DNA of 64,000 nucleotides from Siphonodentalium dalli (taxonomy: Eukaryota > Mollusca > Scaphopoda > Gadilida > Siphonodentaliidae). Made by a program: the position numbers and the translations under genes. The notes under the pieces are model-generated. The model saw only the letters and a program-made list of their open reading frames with translations. It did not search any database and was not told where the DNA came from. How positions within the stretch are numbered: position 1 is the stretch's first letter; the number at the start of each line of letters is the position of its first letter. Shown in pieces: positions 49,281 to 58,887 of this stretch. The stretch spans positions 280,851,426 through 280,915,425 of the forward strand of contig CP136063.1 of assembly GCA_032622095.1 (NCBI GenBank), written 5' to 3'.

Positions 49281-51209
49281 ATAGGCCCTGTGAGAATTTA
49301 AGACAAACAACTTTACACAGTAATCTGCTTTATTGGAAAATGACACTGGATACTCTTTGCTAAACCACTGCTGCTCCCAGAGCTGTCAAATTTAAGTGAT
49401 TGATAATACTTTACTCCAGTTTGTGTGCAATAGTAATTTAACCCAACCTGTTGAAACATGTTCATGGCATTAATACAAATAGTCCATTGTCCATGTGAAG
49501 GATGTTCTGGAGCATGGCTGTTTAGAGAATTGTTGTTTACAGAGACACTGTTGTCTTATTTTGAGAAAAAAAATTATCCACACATTAGTTCCATCATATG
49601 ATGTCATTGAAAATGATTAACACTCTCCACACATCATATGTTCATTCTCCTATTCTATGTCCAGGTTGGTCGTGATCCACTTTTCACTTGCATGTATTTC
49701 AGGATTAAAATTAACCTATTCCATAGACACATCATATCTGATAGGCAGATTTTAAATTATCTCTTTCGCCTTGGGCCAGGTTCACTAAGAATTTATATTA
49801 ATTATAAGCCACCAATTGAATATTCATCATTTGAGGATATATCTTATTTTGAAATTCCCTCTATTGCATTTGGGCTGCAGGATAATAATAATGGTTCTGG
49901 TATTCTTGAAGCTGACTTATTGGTCAAATATTTTTCACCCAATCACTTTTATAATCTCATTCAGGTTGATTGTGACACATTCTTCACGTGTATAGATTTT
50001 GGTATTGATTGAATGGTTTTGAGAATATTAACCCAATATTTAATAATATTTCTGCTGTTACAGACATTGTATCTTTCCAATGATCAGCTTAGAATAAAAT
50101 TAACCATAGGTACATGTATACTGTACGCGATCCAATGTTATGACTCTAATATTTTCAATTTGACCCTTCTCATATCTCTGCTTTAGTTATCTGATAATTC
50201 TGTATTAAAATATTTTATATCCAACCATTATCAATCATATTTAATATCAAGGTCTATACACCCCTCACTTATATAGATGTTCAGGTGTTTGTTGGTCTCA
50301 AATCTCAATCATCCGATAACTTTTACTATGCAGCTATCACAACAACATAATCTGTTATGACTCAGGTTCCATTGTAAGAAGTAAATAAATAGAGTTATTA
50401 TGATGTTAATATTGTAACTATTATATCTTTAACAGCTATGGTGCATCTGTCTGACTGTGTTTGGGTTATAATTATCTTTATCAATCTATCACACATACAT
50501 GTATCTCTGTTGGAGTGACCGAATAGGTTGAAATCGAATGTCACATCCATGTTCCTATTGTGTTTAAATGAGCAAGTTGCTCAATATGTCTGATTCCACT
50601 ATGAAACTAATAAATAATAGTATGCTGTGAATTGTTGAAATTCTTGCACTCATAAAAAGATCGCTATCGCCAAGGTATGGGTTAAACATCTGCCGATCGT
50701 GATCGGCCTCTCGTTCGATTTTACCTATTAATTAGTCTACCGATACTGATGCACACCAATTGTCAGTAGCCACCGGCGGTAAGCCACCGAAAACGAGACA
50801 CAGCATCTCTGATGCCACCTCTTGTTTTTATCTTAAAATACCAACAAAAAACAAAAACAAAAAAATACTAATGCAAATACTCTTTGTTGATAATATTCTA
50901 TCTTTTATACTGTTTGGATCAGAAATTAAGCACCTTAGACTCGTCAATATTTTTCGTTTCAATTTTACTCGTTTCCCGATCTTTCCCCATTTCCCCCCCT
51001 TTTCATGTTATTTTATCTTGTTACCCGTTCGCCATTTGACCCCCTTTTTTCGCTGTTAGCATTTTTTAGCATGTTATCACCCCCAATTCACCAGTAACTT
51101 TTTTTTTTTTAAATCGATTTGTAATTTTATGCGCTTTTGTATTTCTTGGTAACGTCTCACTAAAAGTTCTACATTTTTGTCGATGTCCATAATTATCTTT
51201 ATCTATCTA
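49281..51209. other. AT-rich region with decayed modules
   Basis: Degenerate copies of the GACACA.TCTTCACGTGTATAG module occur at about 49670 and 49970. The 124-codon frame 49638-50012 crosses two of them and is not a gene. From 50030 to 51209 I see only AT-rich sequence, a TTTTTTTTTT run near 51100 and CTATCTAT next to the Helitron-like start. Confidence 0.5.
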
Positions 51210-51767
51210 TCTCATATATATTTTGAAGACCTCTGTCTGTATGTATGTTTGTTTGTTTGTTTGTTTGTTTGTCTGTCTGTCTGTCATTTATACAAATCTA
51301 CGATTCTCGACCGATCGGGACGAAACTTGGTACGTGTGTGTAGTTTGACCAGGCGGTGAACGTTGTCGTATTGGCGAGTCCGTGCGGCGCCCGCTTCGCG
51401 CATGCGCAGACGAGATCTCGGAAACGGGTGGAGCTATCGACTTGAAATTTGCTATGTGAATGTATCTTGCCCCGGATACGAATTTTATCGGGTCGCCGAG
51501 CCCGTGCGACACCAGCTTCGCGCATGCGCAGACGAGATATCGGAAACGGGTGGAGCTATCGACTTGAAATTTGCTATGTGAATGTATCTTGCCCCGGATA
51601 CGAATTTTATCGGGTCGCCGAGCCCGTGCGACACCAGCTTCGCGCATGCGCAGACCAGATCTCGGAAACGGGTAGAGCTATCGACTTGAAATTTCTGGTT
51701 GGGTAGAGCTATTGACTTGAAATTTGGTTTTTGAATAGCCCGGACAACGTCGGGCTCATCGGCTAGT
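51210..51767 (+). mobile_element. Helitron-like element, type C, three modules (C1)
   Basis: Flank A, start TCTCATATATATTTTGAAGA, GTTTGTTTGTCTGTCTGTC tract, CGATTCTCGACCGATCGGGA, then three 122-bp modules (CATGCGCAGA at 51401, 51523, 51645) with GATCTCGGAAACGGGTGGAG and GGGTCGCCGAGCCCGTGCG. The end is a perfect six-pair hairpin AGCCCGGACAACGTCGGGCT (51738-51757), six bases, CTAG, then T. All match non-autonomous Helitron structure. Open frames on both strands read through the 122-bp modules and are not genes. Confidence 0.78.
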
Positions 51768-52232
51768 ACTATATATTTTGAGACTTCGTATATATATATA
51801 TATGTACTTCATAGAATCGAAAACGGTTCGCTCGATTGAGTTCAAACTTCCCATCTAAATGTAAAAACCCACGGGAATCGTCGTCGCGGCGTTTTGGAGA
51901 AGCTCAGAGCACGCGTTCTCCACTCTCAAAATCACGCAAAGGCACGGCGGGGGTTAATCAAGTGATTATTTAATGAGCGTTTGTTTTTTACGCATCGCTA
52001 TAAAGAGCGTCTGTTTGCCATTCAACGTTATTTGCATCTGCAGAGAGATATACGGAACATACATTAAATTTAAAAACATTTGTTTCTGACCAACCCTGCG
52101 AGCACGGATGGCGCGCTTTGTTTTTACAGTATATAGTTATATACCGAAATCATCCCAGATAATCACGAATATAGCATCAGATTTCTCCCCAGATATACCG
52201 TTATAAAACTACTGGAATCTGCCATCTGCCAA
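51768..52232 (+). mobile_element. Helitron-like element, type D, 3' truncated
   Basis: TACTATATATTTTGAGACTT begins immediately after the CTAG of C1. GTACTTCATAGAATCGAAAA and the type D core follow (51896-52020). After about 52050 the sequence is not shared with other copies, and C2 starts at 52233 without an intervening CTAG. Confidence 0.6.
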
Positions 52233-52750
52233 TCTCATATATATTTTGAAGACCTCTGTCTGTATGTATGTTTGTTTGTTTGTTTGTTTGTCTGTCTGTC
52301 ATTTATACAAATCTACGATTCTCGACCGATCGGGACGAAACTTGGTACGTGTGTGTAGTTTGACCAGGCGGTGAACGTTGTCGTATTGGCGAGCCCGTGC
52401 GGCGCCCGCTTCGCGCATGCGCAGACGAGATCTCGGAAACGGGTGGAGCTATCGACTTGAAATTTGCTATGTGAATGTATCTTGCCCCGGATACGAATTT
52501 TATCGGGTCGCCGAGCCCGTGCGACACCAGCTTCGCGCATGCGCAGATGAGATCTCGGAAACGGGTGGAGATATCGACTTGAAATTTGCTATGTGAATGT
52601 ATCTTGCCCCGGATACGAATTTTATCGGGTCGCCGAGCCCGTGCGACGCCAGCTTCGCGCATGCGCAGACCAGATCTCGGAAACGGGTAGAGCTATCGAC
52701 TTGAAATTTTGTTTTTGAATAGCCCGGACAACGTCGGGCTCATCGGCTAG
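52233..52750 (+). mobile_element. Helitron-like element, type C, three modules (C2)
   Basis: Same ends as C1; flank A at 52232. Modules at 52416, 52538 and 52660. It ends CTAG at 52747-52750 and the next element starts at the following base. Confidence 0.78.
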
Positions 52751-53138
52751 TCTCATATATATTTTGAAGACCTCTGTCTGTATGTATGTCTGTCTGTCTG
52801 TCTGTCTGTCATTTATACAAATCTACGATTCTCGACCGATCGGGACGAAACTTGGTACGTGTGTGTAGTTTGACCAGGCGGTGAACGTTGTCGTATTGGC
52901 GAGCCCGTGCGGCGCCCGCTTCGCGCATGCGCAGACGAGATCTCGGAAACGGGTGGAGCTATCGACTTGAAATTTGCTATGTGAATGTATCTTGCCCCGG
53001 ATACGAATTTTATCGGGTCGCCGAGCCCGTGCGACGCCAGTTTGGCGCATGCGCAGACCAGATCTCGGAAACGGGTAGAGCAATCGACTTGAAATTTGGT
53101 TTTTGAATAGCCCGGACAACGTCGGGCTCGTCGGCTAG
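52751..53138 (+). mobile_element. Helitron-like element, type C, two modules (C3)
   Basis: Starts TCTCATATATATTTTGAAGA at the base after C2 and ends CTAG at 53135-53138. Only two 122-bp modules (52926, 53048), so module number varies between adjacent copies. Confidence 0.78.
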
Positions 53139-53648
53139 TCTCATATATATTTTGAAGACCTCTGTTTGTTTGTATGTCTGTCTGTATGTTTGTCTGTCAT
53201 TTATACAAATCTACGATTCTCGACCGATCGGGACGAAACTTGGTACGTGTGTGTAGTTTGACCAGGCGGTGAACGTTGTCGTATTGGCGAGCCCGTGCGG
53301 CGCCCGCTTCGCGCATGCGCAGACGAGATCTCGGAAACGGGTGGAGCTATCGACTTGAAATTTAATATGTGAATGTATCTTGCCCCGGATACGAATTTTA
53401 TCGGGTCGCCGAGCCCGTGCGACACCAGCTTCGCGCATGCGCAGACGAGATCTCGGAAACGGGTGGAGCTATCGACTTGAAATTTGCTATGTGAATGTAT
53501 CTTGCCCCGGATACGAATTTTATCGGGTCGCCGAGCCCGTGCGACGCCAGCTTCGCGCATGCGCAGACCAGATCTCGGAAACGGGTAGAGCTATCGACTT
53601 GAAATTTTGTTTTTGAATAGCCCGGACAACGTCGGGCTCATCGGCTAG
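53139..53648 (+). mobile_element. Helitron-like element, type C, three modules (C4)
   Basis: Zero-gap neighbour of C3. Modules at 53314, 53436 and 53558, hairpin and CTAG at 53645-53648. Confidence 0.78.
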
Positions 53649-54197
53649 TCTCATATATATTTTGAAGACCTCTGTCTGTATGTATGTCTGTCTGTCTGTC
53701 TGTCTGTCTGTCATTTATACAAATCTACGATTCTCGACCGATCGGGACGAAACTTGGTACGTGTGTGTAGTTTGACCAGGCGGTGGACGTTGTCGTATTG
53801 GCGAGCCCGTGCGGCGCCCGCTTCGCGCATGCGCAGACGAGATCTTGGAAACGGGTGGAGCTATCGACTTGAAATTTGCTATGTGAATGTATCTTGCCCC
53901 GGATACGAATTTTATCGGGTCGCCGAGCCCGTGCGACGCCAGCTTCGCGCATGCGCAGACGAGATCTCGGAAACGGGTGGAGCTATCGACTTGAAATTTG
54001 CTATGTGAATGTATCTTGCCCCGGATGCGAATTTCATCGGGTCGCCGAGCCCGTGCGACGCCAGCTTCGCGCATGCGCAGACCAGATCTCGGAAACGGGT
54101 AGAGCTATCGACTTGAAATTTGGTTTTTGAATTTGAATAGCCCGGACTTGATATTTGGTTTTTGAATAGCCCGGACAACGTCGGGCTCATCGGCTAG
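53649..54197 (+). mobile_element. Helitron-like element, type C, three modules (C5)
   Basis: Zero-gap neighbour of C4. Modules at 53828, 53950 and 54072. Near the 3' end GAATAGCCCGGACTTGATATTTGGTTTTT shows a partial duplication of the hairpin's left arm before the intact hairpin. CTAG at 54194-54197. Confidence 0.78.
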
Positions 54198-55020
54198 TAC
54201 TATATATGTGTACTTCATAGAATCGAAAACGGTTCGCTCGATTGAGTTCAAACTTCCCATCTAAATGTAAAAACCCACGGGAATCGTCGTCGCGGCGTTT
54301 TGGAGAAGCTCAGAGCACGCGTTCTCCACTCTCAAAATCACCGCAAAGGCACGGCGGGGGTTAATCGCGTTGATAATTAAAGAGCGTCAGTTTTCCGAAG
54401 TGTCTATATAAAGAGCGTCGTTTTCGCTATCTACTTATCTGTATGACGGGAAATTCAATGCAATGTTATCGCGTTTGTTTTCAATGCAATACCGGATTCG
54501 ACATCAAGCGTGAATGCTTATGTGAGTCGTTTCACGGAATCAGTGTTAAAAAAAAGGAAAACAAAGAATGCGTTGTCTGTCGTTCCTAGGAAGGGGGGGA
54601 TTTCATCGAGTTCTATTGACCATCTCGTAAGGGTGGACAACCTCTGTCAGGGGCTGCTCAATGGCCACGGGGAGTTAAATAACGGGGAAGTTTAGGACGG
54701 GTACCATGAATTAACTCATTGAAAAACAAAGAATGCGTTGTCTGTCGTTCCTAGGAAGGGGGGATTTTTCATAAAAAAAACAATTAAATTATAAAAAAGA
54801 ATTAAATTAAATTAATAATTAAATAAATATTAAAAAATTCAAAAAAACATAAATTAAATTTAAAAAACATTAACTTAAATTAATATTAAAAACATAAATT
54901 AAATTTAAAAAACATTAAATTAATATTAAAATATATTTTAAAAAATATAATAAAAACAAAATAATTAAAAAAAATGTCATGTTTCGAACAAACGCCGCCG
55001 GTGGCGGGCTAACCTGCTAG
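54198..55020 (+). mobile_element. Helitron-like element, type D, complete 3' end
   Basis: Starts TACTATATATGTGTACTTCA directly after C5, holds the type D core at 54302-54425, a direct repeat of AAAACAAAGAATGCGTTGTC (54559 and 54723), a 200-base A/T tract of AAATTAA-like words, and ends GCCGCCGGTGGCGG hairpin, GCTAACCTG, CTAG, T. The body differs from copies 90-1423 and 2005-3339, but both ends and the core are shared. A 61-codon frame (54510-54695) inside has no recognisable product. Confidence 0.72.
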
Positions 55021-55700
55021 TGTCTTATATTTGCAATTGTATTTTATGTTTAACATGTCAAGCGTTTTAGAGCACTTCGGTGGATTTTACGCTATACAAA
55101 ACTGTTATTTATTTATTTATTTATTTATTAAGAAGGCAATGCTTATATATAAATTTGTAGAACTTTTCGATAAAATGGACTGATCAATTTGTGTGCCCTC
55201 CGTCAACTTACACGCATGACACCGATATTACCACTTTGGTAACTTTGAATCTAATCATACCTTAGCTTACATGTGCAATGGAGATGAATATATACAAGTT
55301 TGATGGAAATCAGCGACAGAAATGTTTTGATCATCGTGTGTGTCCATCTCTGACATGGACGGCGGTACTTTGACATGTTTAAATTAATACAGTAGATTCC
55401 CTATATCATGGAGATAAAAATATATAAGTTGGGAAGAAATTTTGTTTTTTATTCATTTTGTCGCCGTTCTCCAAACCCCATCCCTGACTCGAGCGTTGCT
55501 TCTTAAAGGCAACATTAAACTACATCATAATATTCCATGTATGGTGGAGATGACTATATAAGTTTGGTGGAACACGGAATTCCATGCATGGAACGCACGC
55601 AAATCAACATCCATTCCGTAAATGAAATCAAATATGGCAGCTATCACAAACTAGAGACAACGTGTTGCCAGGTGTATTAGTGAAGTATATTTTCTTTCAG
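55021..55700. other. Candidate intron or flank upstream of the exon
   Basis: Contains a TTTA tetranucleotide run (55108-55131) and three degenerate modules of GGAGATGAATATATACAAGT and TTTGATGGAA type (about 55278, 55408, 55546), spaced about 130-140 bases. The last 20 bases form the pyrimidine tract and AG of a 3' splice site. Confidence 0.5.
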
Positions 55701-55867
55701 AATGCTCGATGGACGGCTCTCAGATCGGGGCAGATCAGTGTGGTGAAGTCCCCGCACGTAGCACCGGCCCCTAAACTAGAACACCTGACTTTCAAGGAAC
55801 TGGGTGTCCTCAAAAACGTGGTGCGTCGTCACGAACATTGGGAAGAAAAGCACGCTGATCTCGTCAG
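55701..55867 (+). CDS. Probable internal exon of a host gene, product not recognised
   Basis: A 167-base open block is bounded by a textbook acceptor (TATATTTTCTTTCAG|AATGC) and donor (CTCGTCAG|GTTAGT). It begins on a codon boundary and ends two bases into a codon. The translation starts NARWTALRSGQISVVKSP, contains HVAPAPKLEHLTFKELGVLK and ends VVRRHEHWEEKHADLV, a charged, probably helical segment. The block is GC-richer than its surroundings and third positions are often C or G, as expected for selected coding sequence. Reading continues into intron beyond both edges without recognisable protein. I do not recognise the family; partner exons must lie outside the window or in parts I could not see. 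Confidence 0.6.
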
Positions 55868-56446
55868 GTTAGTCTCTGTTAACCCTTTTTCTACTAAATG
55901 GATTATTATAAAATTATACATTGGAATTGTTTATTATTTATTTGGAGGAATGTGCAGAATTTTTTAGCAGACTACATACGTACGAAAAGATAATATAAAT
56001 GCAGAAGAATTAATATTCATTAGGGGGACATATTCATATAATTCATATTCATATAAGTTCATATGATCGTTTGGTGAACTTACTATCTGAACATTTCCTA
56101 TGGGAACTACTCGTCGATGAGTATTTTGTATATTATTTGGGACATGTGCACGAAGGCTACAAAAATACTCTTCAAGAATATTTTATACCGAACATCATTG
56201 TCAATTGAACGTAATTAACACGTAATTAAAATTAGGTTAATATACATTGGACCAAATATGTGAAGGACATACGAACAGGGGGCAACCTGATAAATCTGCC
56301 ATAACCGATAAACTCATAATGTTTTATTTTTGTCAAATCCCCTGTCACGTCCTGATAACACATACATGCAAACTTTATGGAGCACATACAACCAATGGTC
56401 TAAAATTAACTAATAGCTACGAGCGAATATTCGTTCCTAACTCATA
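55868..56446. other. Probable intron sequence
   Basis: Follows the donor site. GTTCATATG/CATATTCATATAA short repeats occur near 56030-56065, and GGAACTACTCGTCGATGAGT near 56103 is the inverse of a segment at 44878. Otherwise featureless. Confidence 0.4.
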
Positions 56447-56724
56447 TGTGACCCGCCATATCAAATCCAGTCGGATTTTTTTTACCCTGTGCCAATGCAT
56501 TCTCTTATATATGCGAGTCGACCATAGGTCGCCTCGCATATATAAGAGAATGCATTGGCCTAACAATTTTTTACAATTTTAATAATTTGTTCTTGTATTC
56601 TTTAACAATTTTATAATTTCACCCATACAGAGCCCCAGACAAACATGAGCAGACGACACTCTTCTAAAAATTGTAAGAAACATTTATTTAATAAACATGA
56701 TAAAAAATTGTTAAGCCAATGCAT
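56447..56724. mobile_element. TGTGACC-ended hairpin MITE, 3' truncated
   Basis: Left end TGTGACCCGCCATATCAAAT preceded by TA (56445-56446), hairpin 56492-56558, spacer GAGCAGACGACACTCTTCTA as at 40.4 kb, ending at AAGCCAATGCAT where the right hairpin would begin. The right hairpin and terminal repeat are missing. Confidence 0.72.
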
Positions 56725-56930
56725 CATTTGTTCACAAAGGCTTTATGTTGTCATTTATTTACGCCACAGGTGTAAGATGTTTTGGTAATTTTATTTACGC
56801 GTGGACCAATGGGCGAATGCATTATGGGTGATTATGTATTCTTGTACTTGAGTAAACCGTACCGATAGAGTCACGATAGTCCGACACAGATTAGCACATG
56901 TGTTTACGCCACCGGTGTAATTGGTGGACA
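56725..56930. other. Short spacer
   Basis: TTTACGCCACAGGTGTAAGA (56759) and TTTACGCCACCGGTGTAATT (56902) are near-identical; ACGCCACCGGTGTA also occurs at 4459. A small dispersed motif of unknown meaning. Confidence 0.45.
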
Positions 56931-57200
56931 TGTCTCTATTCCGAAGGTTCGTTATCCCGAAGGTCCACTATTCCGAAGGTTCTCTATTCTGAATATCTGC
57001 TATTTCGAAGATTCACTATTCCGAAGGTTCGCTATTCCAGAGGTTCTCTATTCTGAAGGCTTTTGTTATTTTAAGGTTAATTCTATTTTATAAAGTATTG
57101 AGAGGGTTCATTGTCGCGAAGATTCTTTTTATGAAGGAAATAACTTGAAATATTAAATGTGATTTTGTTCTCGCGGGTTTTCTTGAGATTTAATGTCATT
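56931..57200. repeat. 16-bp minisatellite with tail, copy 1
   Basis: Eight degenerate units of CTATTCCGAAGGTTCG (56936-57060) are followed by a tail TTTTGTTATTTTAAGGTTAA, AGTATTGAGAGGGTTC, CGCGAAGATTCTTT and GATTTTGTTCTCGCGGGTTT. Confidence 0.85.
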
Positions 57201-57414
57201 ACGTGGGCCCATACCTTTGAATTCTTGGCATATAATATGAATGTTGCGGTATATATGGACCCTCCTGCATTGGGACATGACACAGGTACAGTTGACTTAA
57301 GTTCTGTTCTGTGCGGGCTCCAATTAGGGTTTCAATATTTTAAGGGCCAAATTTAGAAATTTATGGGCCCATACCTTTGAACTCTGGGCATATAATATGA
57401 ATATTGGGGGGGGC
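57201..57414. other. Spacer with repeated GGGCCCATACCTTTGAA segment
   Basis: GGGCCCATACCTTTGAATTC (57205) and GGGCCCATACCTTTGAACTC (57364) are each followed by a GGCATATAATATGAAT segment, a direct repeat linked to the minisatellite block. Confidence 0.75.
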
Positions 57415-57690
57415 ATGTCTCTATTGCGAAGGTTCGCTATCCCGAAGGTCCACTATTCCGAAGGTTCTCTGAATGTTCGCTACTCCGAAGGTTCACTATT
57501 CCGAAGGTTCGCTATTCCGAAGGTTCTCTATTCCGAAGGTTTTTGTTATTTTAAGGTTAATTCTATATTCTAAAGTATTGAGAGGGTTCGTTATCACGAA
57601 GATTCTTTTATGAAGGAAATAACTTAAAACATTAAATGTGATTTTGTTTTGTTTTCGCGGGTTTTCTTGAGTTTAATGTCATTACGTATG
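57415..57690. repeat. 16-bp minisatellite with tail, copy 2
   Basis: Same minisatellite and tail as copy 1, about 480 bases downstream, with one partial unit lost (TCTCTGAATGTTCGC) and GATTTTGTTTTGTTTTCGCG in the tail. The block as a whole is a tandem duplication. Confidence 0.85.
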
Positions 57691-58139
57691 ACCTTATTTC
57701 TCATTACACATTCACGCCACGCAGCCCACACAATTGCTATGTTTCCATGCGATTTAATGTCATTACGTGTGACGTAATATCTCAATAATCTCAGAGGCGA
57801 GAATACGCCAGCTAAAGGCGGATTATAACAGTGGGGCTATAACGCTTAATGAATACTGGAGGCTATAACAAACTGCGCAGCAGAATATCGCTGAATAGAC
57901 GAGTATGAGATGAACCTAACTGCAATTGTGACTTTAAAGGCCCACTTAATTTTCGAGTTATCGATTTTTTTATCGTATATACGGTTTTAATAACAATTTA
58001 TGCCATAAAATATGATTAAAATACTATAATTCATCACCATTTGAAACGCAGAATACTTCTATCTCCTAGTTTGAAACACCCTGAAACACCTTAAAAAACC
58101 GCGCCAAGTCGTGCGTCGTATAACTAGCAATTAGCAACT
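57691..58139. other. Spacer, no gene
   Basis: CATTACGTGTGACGTAATAT (57761) contains a CRE-like TGACGTAA word. A TGAAACACC short repeat occurs at 58061 onward. Nothing else supported. Confidence 0.4.
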
Positions 58140-58492
58140 AGCATGTCCCCTTCGGCTTTCCATAGATTTCGACGTAATTTGATACTTAGGGGTGCTTGTG
58201 TCCGGGAAGTGTTTTTGAACGGATCAAATCGTGACCCTGACCTTCAAAATGGTCAATTCAAGGTCAAATCGGGTAAAACGGACGGATTTCGACGAAATTT
58301 GATACATAGGGATACCTTTGTCCGGGGAGTGTTTTGAACGGGTCAAATCGTGACCCCGGCGTGACCTTGACCTTCAAAATTGTCAATTAAAGGTCAAGTC
58401 GGGTAAAACGGACGAAATTTGATACATAGGGGGTACTTTTCGCCGGAAATCAGATGGGAAACAGCCCGGATGAAGTCGGGCCCATCAGCTAG
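58140..58492 (+). mobile_element. Helitron-like element, type A, 5' truncated
   Basis: About two and a half modules: ATTTCGACGTAATTTGATAC, TCCGGGAAGTGTTTTGAACG-type segments, TGACCTTGACCT at 58362-58373 and a degenerate earlier site, then GCCCGGATGAAGTCGGGC hairpin, CCATCAG, CTAG and T. The 5' start motif is missing. Confidence 0.72.
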
Positions 58493-58621
58493 TGTAATAA
58501 CGAAGACAGTTTGAAGAATGTAATGTATAACACGAGAAACGGGAAAACTTGATATATGGAAGTATGCAAATTTCCCACATGAAACTTGAAAGCTAGTTTA
58601 TATTATAATTATGTTATAATA

Positions 58622-58887
58622 TATATTTATGGCTAATAATATGATCTTGGTGGCGTTACCATTTCTGACTATGGTTTTCTTGTTTTATTATACCGGTCAT
58701 TACGGTGTGCTCAACGGACGAATACATAGAGTTGGCACTGTGTGATGAACATGATATTCCGAGGAGAAGACGGGTTTTCACAGAACGGCGTTCCGATGTG
58801 CTGTCGGTGAGGGGATTTAGGGAGCGATATCGTGTCCCGGAAGGGATCGCTAACATTCTAGTCGCGAGAATCGGCCATCATCTATAG
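58622..58887 (+). pseudogene. PIF/Harbinger transposase, N-terminal fragment
   Basis: The plus frame 58681-58887 reads CSTDEYIELALCDEHDIP then RRRRVFTERRSDVLSVRGFR and ERYRVPEGIANILV, matching the start of Harbinger transposases (R.RVFRDR.DPL......RYRF....I..L). The frame ends at TAG right after the ARIGHHL segment, before the DDE catalytic domain, none of which was found downstream. Upstream, in another frame, MANNMILVALPFLTM is shared with 5030-5095 and 17390-17446; known Harbinger proteins often begin with an ALPFLE-like stretch. Truncated copy. Confidence 0.7.

Noticed and set aside
49638-50012. 124-codon plus-strand frame
   Set aside because: It includes two copies of the GACACA...TTCAC module; no family motif.
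51288-54190. Many overlapping open frames on both strands (e.g. 51288-51647, 53715-54074, 53754-54008)
   Set aside because: They recur with the 122-bp type C module on both strands at once, which is what an open repeat unit gives; no protein family is recognisable.
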